From NCBI RefSeq assembly GCF_900156095.1, contig NZ_FTMJ01000002.1, positions 434,001 to 498,000 of the forward strand: 64,000 nucleotides of DNA, read 5' to 3'. Shown one piece after another: positions 7,496 through 15,631 of this stretch; positions within the stretch are counted from its first letter, which is position 1; each line of letters opens with the position of its first letter. The notes under the pieces are model-generated. The model was not told the origin of the DNA and ran no database searches. It worked only from the letters and a program-made list of their open reading frames with translations. The stretch is from Aeromonas sp. RU39B (lineage in GTDB: Bacteria > Pseudomonadota > Gammaproteobacteria > Enterobacterales > Aeromonadaceae). Both the position numbers and the translations under genes were made by a program.

Positions 7496-9861
7496 AATCT
7501 GCCCAGCCTCATGGAGTTGAACACCACCACCAGCGAGCTCAGTGACATGCCGGCTGCCGCCAGATAAGGGGGCAACCAGCCGCAGGCCGCCAGTGGTAAC
7601 ACCAACAGATTGTACCCCAGTGACCAGGCAAAATTCTGCCGGATCAGGTGACGGGTAAGGCGAGCGATGCGCCTGGCTTCGAGTAGGCGGTGCAGATCAT
7701 CCCCAAGCAAAATGGCATCGGCACTGTTTTTGGCCAGATCGGTGCCGCCTGCCATGGCAAACGAGACATGGGCGCCAGCCAGCACCGGCGCATCGTTGAC
7801 GCCATCGCCGAGCATCAGGGTGATCTCCCCGGCTTTTTGGCGAGCTTTCAGGTAGGCCAGCTTGTCATCCGGGCTGGCGCCTTGCACCAGCTCATCCACC
7901 CCCAGCTGCTTGGCAACCAGCGCCGCTTGCGCCGAGCTGTCTCCGGTGAGCAGGGTGACCGAGACGTGGGCGGCCTGCAGGGTGTGCACCAGTGAGGCCG
8001 CTTCTGCGCGCAAGCTATCTTCCAGCACAAAGCGGGCGATGGGCAGGCCATCTTCTGCAAGCCAAATGGTGAGTTCACTCGCCCCATCATCATGCACACC
8101 AAGCCAGCGCGCGCTGCCCAGTTGGTAGCGATGCCCGGCGAGCGTGGCCGTCACGCCGGCGCCCACCACCAGCTGGTAATCCTCTATGTCCGGGTAGGTG
8201 GGCAGGCCATGAAACGCGCGGGCAATTGGATGTTCGCTGCGCGCTTCCAAGGTCGCTGCCAGGGTGGTGAGCTCATCAAGGGGACGAGGCGTCAGCGCGC
8301 AGGTGCGCACCAATCGGATTGCACCTGTGGTCAGGGTGCCGGTTTTATCGAGCACGATGCGATCCACATCCGGCAACACATCGAGCACGTGACCGCGGCG
8401 CAGCAGCACGCCGCTTCGAGTCAATCGCGCCGTTGCAGAGGTGAGCGCAGTGGGGGTTGCCAGCGCCAAGGCGCAGGGGCAGGTGGCCACCAGCACCGAC
8501 AAGGTGACCCAAAAGGCGCGCGCTGGGTCATGCAGATGCCAAAAGCCCCATACCAGCGCGGCAATTACCAGCAGCGCGGCGATAAAGTAGCGCGACAGGA
8601 TATCGGCCAGCACGGCCAGCGTGGGTTTGTCGGCAAGGGCGCTGTCTTGCAACTGGACGATGCGGGCGATGCGCGATGAGTCAAGGGGCGCCGTGACATC
8701 AATGAGTAGCGGGCTGTCGGTGGTGATGGTGCCGGCATAGACCAGTTCGCCGCATTGGCGCAAAACCGGCAGATGCTCGCCGGTCAGCATGGCCTCGTTG
8801 AGGGTCGCTTGTCCTTCACAAATAACGCCGTCTGCGGGCAGGGTGGCGCCAGCGAGCACCCGGATACGATCGCCTGCCTGCAACTGCTTGGCCACCACCA
8901 GCTCCTCATCGCCAGCGGCATTGAGGCGGGTGGCCAGCAGTGGCACTTGGCGCGCCAGATTGGAGCCTGATTCCGAGGCTTTGCGCCGGGCACGCAGCTC
9001 TAACAGCCTGCCCAGCAGCAAGAAGAAGACAAACATGGTGATGGAGTCGTAATAGACCTCGCCGGTGTTAAACACCGTGGCCCAGGCCGACGCTAAAAAG
9101 GCCGAGATCAGTGCCAGTGACACCGACAAGTCCATCGACAGATGTCGCTGTTTAAGACCTCGCCAGGCATTAACGTAAAACGGCTGCGCCGAATAGATCA
9201 TCACCGGGGTTGAGAGCAGCAGGCTTATCCACTTGAAGTAGATCAGAAACTCCTCTTCCACGCTCACCAGCAGATCCATATAGAGCGCAATGGCGCACAT
9301 CATCACCTGCATGGAGGCCAGCCCCGCCAGCCCCATGCGATACAGGTACTGTTTGACCTCGCGGGCGTAGCGCGCTTCCTGCTCTTGAGCCTGGAACGGA
9401 TAGGCGCGATAGCCAACCTCGGCAAACCCTTTGAGCAGCTCGCTCAATGCAATGCGTTCGGGATCCCAGCGAACTCTGGCTCGGTGGGTGGTGGTGTTGA
9501 CGTTGATATAGCGCACGCCGGGTAGGGAGAAGAGGTGGCGCTCGATGAGCCAGGCGCAGGCCGCGCAGGTGATGCCTTCGACCGAGAGCTGGGTTTCGCG
9601 CTCGCGACCGCTGTCGGTCACAAAATCCTGCTGAACCTCGGTCAAATCGTAGTGAGCCATGGCGGCCAGCTCGACCGGGATCAGTTCACCACGAGCGCCG
9701 GGGGCGGTGCGGTGTTCGTAATAACTGGCAAGGCCACAGCCGAGAATCGTCTCGGCCACCGCCTTGCACCCCGGGCAGCAAAACCACTGCTCAATCCCCT
9801 TGATCTCGAGCCCGTAGTGATGGTCATTCACCGGCTCAGCGCAGTGAAAACAGCGCGCCAT
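7492..9861 (-). CDS. ccoI: Copper-translocating P1B-type ATPase CcoI (FixI)
   Basis: 789 residues. An N-terminal cysteine-rich region (C4/C7 and C28, C29, C32) precedes a heavy-metal-associated domain with CAAC at 99-102. The metal-transport motif CPC is at 461-463, the phosphorylation motif DKTGT begins at D505, and the hinge GDGVNDAPVL lies near the C-terminus. This is the inner-membrane copper ATPase that supplies copper for the CuB site of cbb3 oxidase. It starts 2 bases after the ccoH stop, and its stop overlaps the ccoS start, so ccoH-ccoI-ccoS and the following membrane gene form one operon. Length and domain order are complete. Confidence 0.97.
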   Translation of the reverse strand: MARCFHCAEPVNDHHYGLEIKGIEQWFCCPGCKAVAETILGCGLASYYEHRTAPGARGELIPVELAAMAHYDLTEVQQDFVTDSGRERETQLSVEGITCAACAWLIERHLFSLPGVRYINVNTTTHRARVRWDPERIALSELLKGFAEVGYRAYPFQAQEQEARYAREVKQYLYRMGLAGLASMQVMMCAIALYMDLLVSVEEEFLIYFKWISLLLSTPVMIYSAQPFYVNAWRGLKQRHLSMDLSVSLALISAFLASAWATVFNTGEVYYDSITMFVFFLLLGRLLELRARRKASESGSNLARQVPLLATRLNAAGDEELVVAKQLQAGDRIRVLAGATLPADGVICEGQATLNEAMLTGEHLPVLRQCGELVYAGTITTDSPLLIDVTAPLDSSRIARIVQLQDSALADKPTLAVLADILSRYFIAALLVIAALVWGFWHLHDPARAFWVTLSVLVATCPCALALATPTALTSATARLTRSGVLLRRGHVLDVLPDVDRIVLDKTGTLTTGAIRLVRTCALTPRPLDELTTLAATLEARSEHPIARAFHGLPTYPDIEDYQLVVGAGVTATLAGHRYQLGSARWLGVHDDGASELTIWLAEDGLPIARFVLEDSLRAEAASLVHTLQAAHVSVTLLTGDSSAQAALVAKQLGVDELVQGASPDDKLAYLKARQKAGEITLMLGDGVNDAPVLAGAHVSFAMAGGTDLAKNSADAILLGDDLHRLLEARRIARLTRHLIRQNFAWSLGYNLLVLPLAACGWLPPYLAAAGMSLSSLVVVFNSMRLGRL

Positions 9862-9863
9862 AC

Positions 9864-10352
9864 TCAGCGCCCTGCCGGGTCAAGCACGGTTTCCTGCGCC
9901 AGTGGAAAGTGCACGGTTTCTTGCACTCGCCACTCGTGATTAAACGCATCGATACGCACCTGCCATTTACCGTTAAGCGGGGCATCCAAGGTGAGGCGAT
10001 AGACACCGCGGGCATCGGCGGTAAGCAGATGATCGCTGTCCCGGCCGGGCAGGGTGGGGTGATACAGCGAGAGATGAATAGCCTGATTATCGGTGGTGTC
10101 GCCGCTGCGCTTTTGCACCAGCAGCGTGTTGCCGCTGCTTTGCAAGGCGAAGGTGAGGCCAAGTTTGGCGGCGCGGTGAAATTTGCTCAGATCCTGATTA
10201 ATCTCTTTGCCCTGTTTGTAGTAATCCTCGGCCACCAGATTGACACCGCCACGGCTGGCGATGACGGCGGTATAGACGCTAGCCAGCACGGCGCACAGGG
10301 GAAGCGCTATCAGAAACCAGGGCCAGAATTGGCGATACCAGGGTTGCGACAT
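9864..10352 (-). CDS. ccoH: FixH family cbb3 oxidase assembly protein CcoH
   Basis: 162 residues. An N-terminal membrane helix (about 7-29, FWPWFLIALPLCAVLASVY) is followed by EDYYKQGKEINQDLSK, typical of FixH, and a periplasmic beta-rich domain. FixH/CcoH stabilises the CcoP subunit and assembly intermediates of cbb3 oxidase. The gene directly precedes ccoI. No ccoG (rdxA/fixG) lies between ccoP and ccoH, where it is often found; only a terminator is there. Confidence 0.93.
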   Translation of the reverse strand: MSQPWYRQFWPWFLIALPLCAVLASVYTAVIASRGGVNLVAEDYYKQGKEINQDLSKFHRAAKLGLTFALQSSGNTLLVQKRSGDTTDNQAIHLSLYHPTLPGRDSDHLLTADARGVYRLTLDAPLNGKWQVRIDAFNHEWRVQETVHFPLAQETVLDPAGR

Positions 10353-10410
10353 GATACGACTACCGTGAAGCTGGGGTTAACGGGCTGTAACCGGACATTG
10401 ACCAAGATAA

Positions 10411-10441
10411 CAAAAAGCCCCGGTGAGTCCGAGGCTTTTTG
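10411..10441 (-). terminator. Rho-independent terminator after ccoP
   Basis: On the minus strand the sequence forms a GC-rich stem based on AAAAAGCC(TCGG) / (CCGG)GGCTTTTT and ends in TTTTT. It separates ccoNOQP from ccoHIS, so the structural and assembly genes may be transcribed separately or with partial read-through. Confidence 0.75.
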
Positions 10442-10473
10442 CCGATAAGTCACGCTGCTGTCACGCTTTTTAC

Positions 10474-11442
10474 CTAATGGGAGAGGCTGTAGACATAGGC
10501 GGCGAGCAGGTGAACCTTGTCCTCTCCAAGCACCTCTTGCCAAGCGGGCATGACACCGTTGCGACCGTGGGTGATGGTCTCTTCAACCGTTTGGCGTGAG
10601 CCGCCATATAGCCAGGTGGTGTTGGTCAAATTGGGGGCGCCAAACGCCTCGCCACCCTTACCTTCCGGTCCGTGGCAGGCGGCACACACGGCAAAGCGAG
10701 CCGCCCCCTTGCGCGCCAGCACCGGATCAACGGTGCGTCCCGAAAGGCTCAGCACATGGGCAGTGACTTCGCGTACACCGTCTTTGCCGAGGGTCTCACC
10801 CCAGGCCGGCATGGCAGCCTTGCGGCCGCCCATGATGGTAGTCTTGATCTGATCGGGCTTGCCACCCCATTGCCACTCTTCATCGGTCAGGTTGGGAAAG
10901 CCTTTGCCGCCGCGCGCATCCGAACCGTGGCACTGGGCGCAGTTTTGCAAGAACAGACGTTGCCCCACTTTCAGTGCCTCCGGATCCTTGGCGATCTGCT
11001 CGATGGCCTTGTAGCTCGTGCCATCAGATTGGTAGGTCAGCTCTTTAAAGCGCGCCCCAAACAGGGCATCGGCCTTGGCGTGCTCACGGTCATATTGCAC
11101 CATCAGCCCTTGGCCCTTGGCCGCATCAATGGCGGCTTTGGACTCGGCCAATGAGCGCACGTCCTGATTCGAGCTTTGCCAGCCCAGCAGCCCCTTCCAG
11201 TTACCGAGCCCCGGGTAGGCGGCCAGATAGATGAGGCCAACCAGAATCATGATGAAGAAGAGATAGCTCCACCACTTGGGCAGTGGGTTGTTGATCTCTT
11301 CGATACCGTCGAAGGCGTGGCCCATGGGCTTGCCTTCCTCGACGCCCATCTTGTCCTTGATGCACCACCAGAGCAGGGCAAAGCAGCCCAGTATGGTTCC
11401 GAGGGTGATGACCGTGACGAAAATGCTAAACAGAGTGCTCAT
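10474..11442 (-). CDS. ccoP: cbb3 oxidase diheme cytochrome c subunit CcoP
   Basis: 322 residues. Two N-terminal membrane helices (about 5-27 and 57-76) anchor a periplasmic diheme domain. The heme c motifs are CAQCH at 168-172 and CAACH at 253-257. Methionine-containing axial-ligand segments AAMPAWGE and GVMPAWQE follow each motif. CcoP passes electrons from the cytochrome c pool to CcoO and CcoN. The start ATG overlaps the ccoQ stop (TAATG), showing tight coupling within ccoNOQP. Confidence 0.97.
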   Translation of the reverse strand: MSTLFSIFVTVITLGTILGCFALLWWCIKDKMGVEEGKPMGHAFDGIEEINNPLPKWWSYLFFIMILVGLIYLAAYPGLGNWKGLLGWQSSNQDVRSLAESKAAIDAAKGQGLMVQYDREHAKADALFGARFKELTYQSDGTSYKAIEQIAKDPEALKVGQRLFLQNCAQCHGSDARGGKGFPNLTDEEWQWGGKPDQIKTTIMGGRKAAMPAWGETLGKDGVREVTAHVLSLSGRTVDPVLARKGAARFAVCAACHGPEGKGGEAFGAPNLTNTTWLYGGSRQTVEETITHGRNGVMPAWQEVLGEDKVHLLAAYVYSLSH

Positions 11443-11618
11443 TATCGCTTCGCTCCTGCGTTCTTGTTGTCGGCACTGTGCTCCTCGTCAGCGAAGATAA
11501 GATTCGCTGCTTCATCGAAGCTGGCCTTGCGACGCTTGCTAAACGCCCACACCACGATGGCGATCATGATGATGAGCAGAAACAGGGTATAGAGTCCGCG
11601 AAAGGTACCGTAGTCCAT
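11442..11618 (-). CDS. ccoQ: cbb3 oxidase small subunit CcoQ
   Basis: 58 residues read from ATG at 11618 to TAA at 11442-11444. It begins MDYGTFRGLYTLFLLIIM and continues with one hydrophobic helix (about 10-26) and a basic, then acidic, cytoplasmic tail. Length, single helix and position between ccoO and ccoP identify CcoQ, which stabilises the oxidase complex. AAGGAG lies about 8 bases before the start. The gene is below the usual length cutoff and easily missed. Confidence 0.93.
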   Translation of the reverse strand: MDYGTFRGLYTLFLLIIMIAIVVWAFSKRRKASFDEAANLIFADEEHSADNKNAGAKR

Positions 11619-11630
11619 GTTCTCTGCTCC

Positions 11631-12242
11631 TTACTTGAGCGCTGTGCCGATCGATTGCAGGTAGGCAACCAGTGCATCGAGCTCGGTTTTGCCTTTGACC
11701 GCGTCCCGCGCTCCGGCGATATCAGCATCGGTGTAAGGCACACCAAAGTGGTCGCGAAACAGGGCCAATTTCTTGCCGGTCATGCTGCCGTCGATATCGG
11801 TTTTGGCCAGCCAGGGGAAGGCGGGCATGTTGGACTCGGGCACCACCGAGCGCGGGTCGGTCAAGTGGGCGCGGTGCCAGTCGTCGGAGTAACGACCGCC
11901 CACACGGGCCAAGTCCGGACCGGTGCGCTTGGAGCCCCACAAGAAGGGGTGTTCCCAAATGCTCTCACCCGCCACCGAATAGTGGCCGTAGCGCTCGGTT
12001 TCGGCACGGAACGGGCGGATCATCTGGCTGTGACAGACGCTGCACCCTTCCCGAATGTAGATATCGCGCCCTTCCATCTGCAGCGCCGTGTAGGGTTTAA
12101 GACCATCGACAGGCTCGGTGGTCTGCTTTTGGAAAAACAGTGGGGTGATTTCGACCAGTCCGCCCAGGCTGATGGCAAACACGATGGCGATCGCCAGCAG
12201 CGGAACGTTCTTTTCGAAGATTTCATGACGGTTGTGGCTCAT
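11631..12242 (-). CDS. ccoO: cbb3 oxidase monoheme cytochrome c subunit CcoO
   Basis: 203 residues. An N-terminal membrane anchor (about 11-33, [20 protein letters not shown]) is followed by a periplasmic cytochrome c domain with heme motif CSVCH at 67-71. [16 protein letters not shown] and the later MPAFPWL, containing the probable axial methionine, are family hallmarks. CcoO accepts electrons from CcoP and passes them to CcoN. The gene lies 12 bases upstream of ccoQ and 16 bases after ccoN. Confidence 0.97.
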   Translation of the reverse strand: MSHNRHEIFEKNVPLLAIAIVFAISLGGLVEITPLFFQKQTTEPVDGLKPYTALQMEGRDIYIREGCSVCHSQMIRPFRAETERYGHYSVAGESIWEHPFLWGSKRTGPDLARVGGRYSDDWHRAHLTDPRSVVPESNMPAFPWLAKTDIDGSMTGKKLALFRDHFGVPYTDADIAGARDAVKGKTELDALVAYLQSIGTALK

Positions 12243-12258
12243 GGCTATCCCTCTTCAA

Positions 12259-13683
12259 TCAGGCCGGCTGGGCAATGGGTTCAAGGGAGCCTTTTGGCGC
12301 CGTAATGGTGCGATAGGCGTTATAGGCCATCAGCAGCATACCGGTCACAAAGAAGCAGCCTCCCAGGAAGCGGACAAAGTAGAAGGGGTAAGAGGCCTGC
12401 AGCGCTTCGACGAAGCTGTAGGTCAGGGTGCCGTCATCGTTGACCGCGCGCCACATCAGCCCCTGCATGACACCCGAGATCCACATCGAGACGATGTAGA
12501 GCACGGTACCGACCGTGGCCAGCCAGAAGTGGGTGTTGATCAGGCTGACACTGTACATGCGTCCCTGCCCGAACAGGTTGGGGATGAGGTGGTACACAGA
12601 ACCGATAGAGACCATGGCAACCCAGCCCAGTGCACCGGAGTGGACGTGACCCACAGTCCAGTCGGTGTAGTGGGAGAGGGCGTTGACGGTCTTGATTGAC
12701 ATCATCGGCCCTTCAAAGGTCGACATGCCGTAGAAGGAGAGCGAAACAATCAAAAAGCGCAGGATCGGGTCATAGCGCAGTTTGTGCCAGGCCCCCGAGA
12801 GGGTCATGATGCCGTTGATCATGCCGCCCCAGGAGGGCACAAACAGGATCAGTGACATCACCATACCGAGCGATTGGGCCCAGTCAGGCAGCGCGGTGTA
12901 GTGCAAGTGGTGCGGACCGGCCCAGATATAGAGGGAGATCAGCGCCCAGAAGTGCACGATGGAAAGGCGGTAGGAGTAGACCGGTCGTCCGGCTTGCTTG
13001 GGCACGAAATAGTACATCATTCCCAGAAAGCCCGCCGTGAGCAAAAAGCCCACCGCATTGTGGCCATACCACCACTGCACCATGGCATCCATGGCACCTG
13101 AGTAGAGGGAGTAGGATTTGAACAGGGTCAGCGGGACGGACAGGCTGTTGATAATATGCAGCACGGCCACCGTGATGATAAAGGCGCCAAAAAACCAGTT
13201 CGCCACATAGATATGGGAGGTGGTGCGTTTCATCAGGGTGCCAAAGAATACGATGGCGTACGCCACCCAGACAATCGCGATGGCGATATCAATCGGCCAC
13301 TCCAGCTCGGCGTACTCTTTACCTCCAGTCATGCCGAGGGGCAGGGTGATGGCGGCAGAGACAATAATGGCCTGCCAACCCCAGAAGACAAAGGTGGCCA
13401 ACCCGCCGGCAAACAGCCGGGTTTGGCAGGTGCGCTGAACCACATAAAATGAGGTGGCCATCAGGGCGCTGACACCAAAGGCAAAGATCACCGCATTGGT
13501 GTGCAGGGGGCGCAGACGGCTGTATGTCAGCCAGGGCGTGTCGAAGTTGAGCGCAGGCCAGATCAACTGGGCCGCGATCAGTACACCTACCGACATGCCG
13601 ACAATTCCCCAGACGATAGTCATCACGGTGAACTGACGCACAACGGTGTAGTTGTACTCAGGGTGGGGTGTAGAGTGGCTCAT
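12259..13683 (-). CDS. ccoN: cbb3-type cytochrome c oxidase catalytic subunit CcoN
   Basis: 474 residues from ATG at 13683 ([18 protein letters not shown]). An in-frame start 51 bases upstream gives a non-conserved extension and is rejected. About twelve membrane helices are present. The heme-copper ligand histidines occur in [45 protein letters not shown] and [17 protein letters not shown]. CcoN reduces oxygen to water at a heme b3-CuB centre with high oxygen affinity and pumps protons. It heads the ccoNOQP operon. I looked for an FNR box in the 245 bases up to the divergent gene and found none. The ribosome site is weak (GGAAG at a distance). Confidence 0.97.
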   Translation of the reverse strand: MSHSTPHPEYNYTVVRQFTVMTIVWGIVGMSVGVLIAAQLIWPALNFDTPWLTYSRLRPLHTNAVIFAFGVSALMATSFYVVQRTCQTRLFAGGLATFVFWGWQAIIVSAAITLPLGMTGGKEYAELEWPIDIAIAIVWVAYAIVFFGTLMKRTTSHIYVANWFFGAFIITVAVLHIINSLSVPLTLFKSYSLYSGAMDAMVQWWYGHNAVGFLLTAGFLGMMYYFVPKQAGRPVYSYRLSIVHFWALISLYIWAGPHHLHYTALPDWAQSLGMVMSLILFVPSWGGMINGIMTLSGAWHKLRYDPILRFLIVSLSFYGMSTFEGPMMSIKTVNALSHYTDWTVGHVHSGALGWVAMVSIGSVYHLIPNLFGQGRMYSVSLINTHFWLATVGTVLYIVSMWISGVMQGLMWRAVNDDGTLTYSFVEALQASYPFYFVRFLGGCFFVTGMLLMAYNAYRTITAPKGSLEPIAQPA

Positions 13684-13928
13684 TGTTCTATTCGCTTCCG
13701 ATGCTGTTGTTGTCGATGTGGGCCTTGCGGCCATGCACAGCCTGTTACTAACAGCCCCATTCGAGCGTTTTGTTTTGGCGAGTTGTTAACGGTTCGCTGC
13801 GCAAAAGCAACTCAAATGAAAACTCATCTGGATGATAATTAAGCCCCTCGTAAAATAACAGTACAAACAGTGATATCTTTGAGCCCTGCCACATGCTGGT
13901 GGCCGGTTGCTGTCGATTCGGGAGTGTT

Positions 13929-14390
13929 ATGCAAGGAAAGTTGACCAATGTCAGAGTGTTCCAGCTGTTGCTGGTGCTGTTTATCCTGCTGGGACTGGTG
14001 CTGTGGCGCACCTTGAGTGCTGGCTCTAGTGTGCCTGCCCAGACCAATCGGATATTGGCCGGCGGTGAGTGCGATCTTTCCAGCGCGGATTGTCGGTTGC
14101 CGCCACCTGATGAACTGCTGGTGAGCAGTTCTTTGCGTCCCATTGTGCCTGAAACCCCCTTTACGCTGACCCTTCGTGGCCACCCCTCCATGGCTCCCAA
14201 ACACGCGTGGCTGGAGGGGCGTTCGATGTTTATGGGGCGCATCCCGCTCTCGTTTTCCAGACAGGGGGACGCGTGGGTGGCCAGCGCCATGGTGGGGGCC
14301 TGCAGCGAGCCGGCTATGATCTGGCAATTAACCATTGTGTTGGAAGACGGCCAGCAGCTGACTGCTCCTTTTCGCGTCAATCGCCAGTGA
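13929..14390 (+). CDS. Membrane-anchored conserved hypothetical protein divergent from ccoN
   Basis: 153 residues from ATG at 13929, chosen because GGAG lies 5-8 bases upstream; an upstream in-frame ATG adds 12 residues without a ribosome site. One membrane helix (about 9-29, VFQLLLVLFILLGLVLW) is followed by a periplasmic domain of about 120 residues with cysteines in GGECDLSSADCRLPPP and GACSEP, probably disulfide-forming. I do not recognise a named family. It is transcribed away from ccoN, so a link to cbb3 oxidase is possible only by position. Confidence 0.7.
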   Translation: MQGKLTNVRVFQLLLVLFILLGLVLWRTLSAGSSVPAQTNRILAGGECDLSSADCRLPPPDELLVSSSLRPIVPETPFTLTLRGHPSMAPKHAWLEGRSMFMGRIPLSFSRQGDAWVASAMVGACSEPAMIWQLTIVLEDGQQLTAPFRVNRQ

Positions 14391-14504
14391 TCTCAGTGAC
14401 AATCCAACGTAAATACGAGAAAAATCGTTGGCATTTTCCCGTTCGACAGTTAACGTTCTGGGGTTTGTGCCAACCGATGCGATTGATTCGCCAAAAAATT
14501 CAAC

Positions 14505-14969
14505 ATGAGTGATAAAAACGCCTTCTACCAACGTCTGCAGCAGCAGGCTCACGCCCTGATTGACGGCGAGCCTGATCTGATTGCCAACATGGCCAATCTC
14601 AGTGCTCTGCTCAACCTCGAACTGAACGACATCAACTGGGTCGGTTTCTATCTCCTGCAAGGGCAGACACTGGTGCTCGGCCCGTTTCAGGGCAAGCCTG
14701 CCTGTATCCGTATTCCGGTAGGTCGTGGCGTGTGTGGCACTGCGGTGGCACAAGATGCGACCCAATTGGTGCGCGATGTTCATCAATTTGCCGGTCACAT
14801 TGCTTGCGATGCGGCCAGCAACTCGGAGATTGTGATTCCGGTTCACCGTGCAGGTGAGGTCATAGCCGTTCTGGACATCGACAGCCCAGTGTTTGCCCGT
14901 TTTGATGAGGCAGATCAGGCTGGTCTGGAGCAGTTGGTGAAGGTGTTGGAAGCAACTCTGTCGGCGTGA
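14505..14969 (+). CDS. msrC: Free methionine-(R)-sulfoxide reductase (GAF type)
   Basis: 154 residues forming a single GAF domain. Family cysteines are seen in IPVGRGVCGTAV and GHIACDAAS, and KPACIRIP holds another; in YebR/MsrC these do the thiol chemistry. The enzyme reduces free methionine-R-sulfoxide in the cytoplasm and repairs oxidative damage. In E. coli yebR lies next to proQ-prc, and here proQ follows at 15060, which supports the call. There is a 114-base gap upstream and a likely promoter for proQ downstream. Confidence 0.93.
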   Translation: MSDKNAFYQRLQQQAHALIDGEPDLIANMANLSALLNLELNDINWVGFYLLQGQTLVLGPFQGKPACIRIPVGRGVCGTAVAQDATQLVRDVHQFAGHIACDAASNSEIVIPVHRAGEVIAVLDIDSPVFARFDEADQAGLEQLVKVLEATLSA

Positions 14970-14972
14970 GAG

Positions 14973-15001
14973 TTCGCAAACGGTCCCAACCCCTTTATAA
15001 T
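14973..15001 (+). promoter_or_regulatory. Probable sigma70 promoter for proQ-prc
   Basis: TATAAT at 14996-15001 matches the -10 consensus exactly. TTCGCA at 14973-14978 is a -35-like hexamer with 17-base spacing. The element lies just after msrC and about 59 bases before the proQ ATG. Confidence 0.5.
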
Positions 15002-15059
15002 GGGGCACTTGTCGTCTGTGAGGCAGTTGCCCCGGTCATTTTTTAATCCAAGGTTATTC

Positions 15060-15620
15060 ATGGAAAACACTGAAAAGCTGAAAAACAGTAAAGAGGTCGT
15101 CGCTTACCTGATCGAGAAGTTCCCGGCCTGTTTCGTCGCCGAAGGCGAGGCCAAACCGCTCAAGATCGGTATCTTCCAGGATCTGGCAGAACGTCTGGCT
15201 GACGACCCCAAGGTGTCTAAGACCCTGCTGCGTTCAGCACTGCGCCAATACACCTCCAGCTGGCGCTATCTGCATGGCCTCAAGGCTGGCATGGCTCGCG
15301 TTGATCTCGATGGCACCCCGGGCGAACCGCTGACCGAAGAGCACGTGGCTCACGCCAAGCAGACTCTTAAGGAGAGCAAGGATCGGGTGTTTGCCAGCCG
15401 CCGTGTCAACAACACCAAGAGCGACAAACCCAAGAAACCGCGTCGTCCCGAGCCGCGCAAGGTGGCTGCCGCTGATCTGAAGGTAGAGCAGGGCGTGAAG
15501 GTGGTGCTGGGTAAGGCACCGGTTCCGGCGACCATCAAGGAGATCACCAAGGACGACGTGCAGGTACAGCTGCAGACCGGCATGATGCTGCGCGTCAAAT
15601 TCGAACACCTCGTCCTCTAA
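15060..15620 (+). CDS. proQ: RNA chaperone ProQ
   Basis: 186 residues from ATG at 15060 ([17 protein letters not shown]), with AAGG about 9 bases upstream. A start 60 bases upstream is not supported. The N-terminal FinO/ProQ domain covers about 5-120, with [15 protein letters not shown] and [19 protein letters not shown] lysine/arginine/proline linker follows ([10 protein letters not shown]). The C-terminal SH3-like Tudor domain is about 135-186. ProQ binds structured small RNAs and mRNA 3' ends. It is shorter than E. coli ProQ (232 residues) mainly in the linker. prc begins 12 bases after its stop, as in enterics. Confidence 0.95.
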   Translation: MENTEKLKNSKEVVAYLIEKFPACFVAEGEAKPLKIGIFQDLAERLADDPKVSKTLLRSALRQYTSSWRYLHGLKAGMARVDLDGTPGEPLTEEHVAHAKQTLKESKDRVFASRRVNNTKSDKPKKPRRPEPRKVAAADLKVEQGVKVVLGKAPVPATIKEITKDDVQVQLQTGMMLRVKFEHLVL

Positions 15621-15631
15621 GGAGGCTCTTT

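Noticed and set aside
13684..13928. Search for an FNR box upstream of ccoN
   Set aside because: No TTGAT-N4-ATCAA match with two or fewer mismatches was found, although such sites are common before ccoN in other bacteria.
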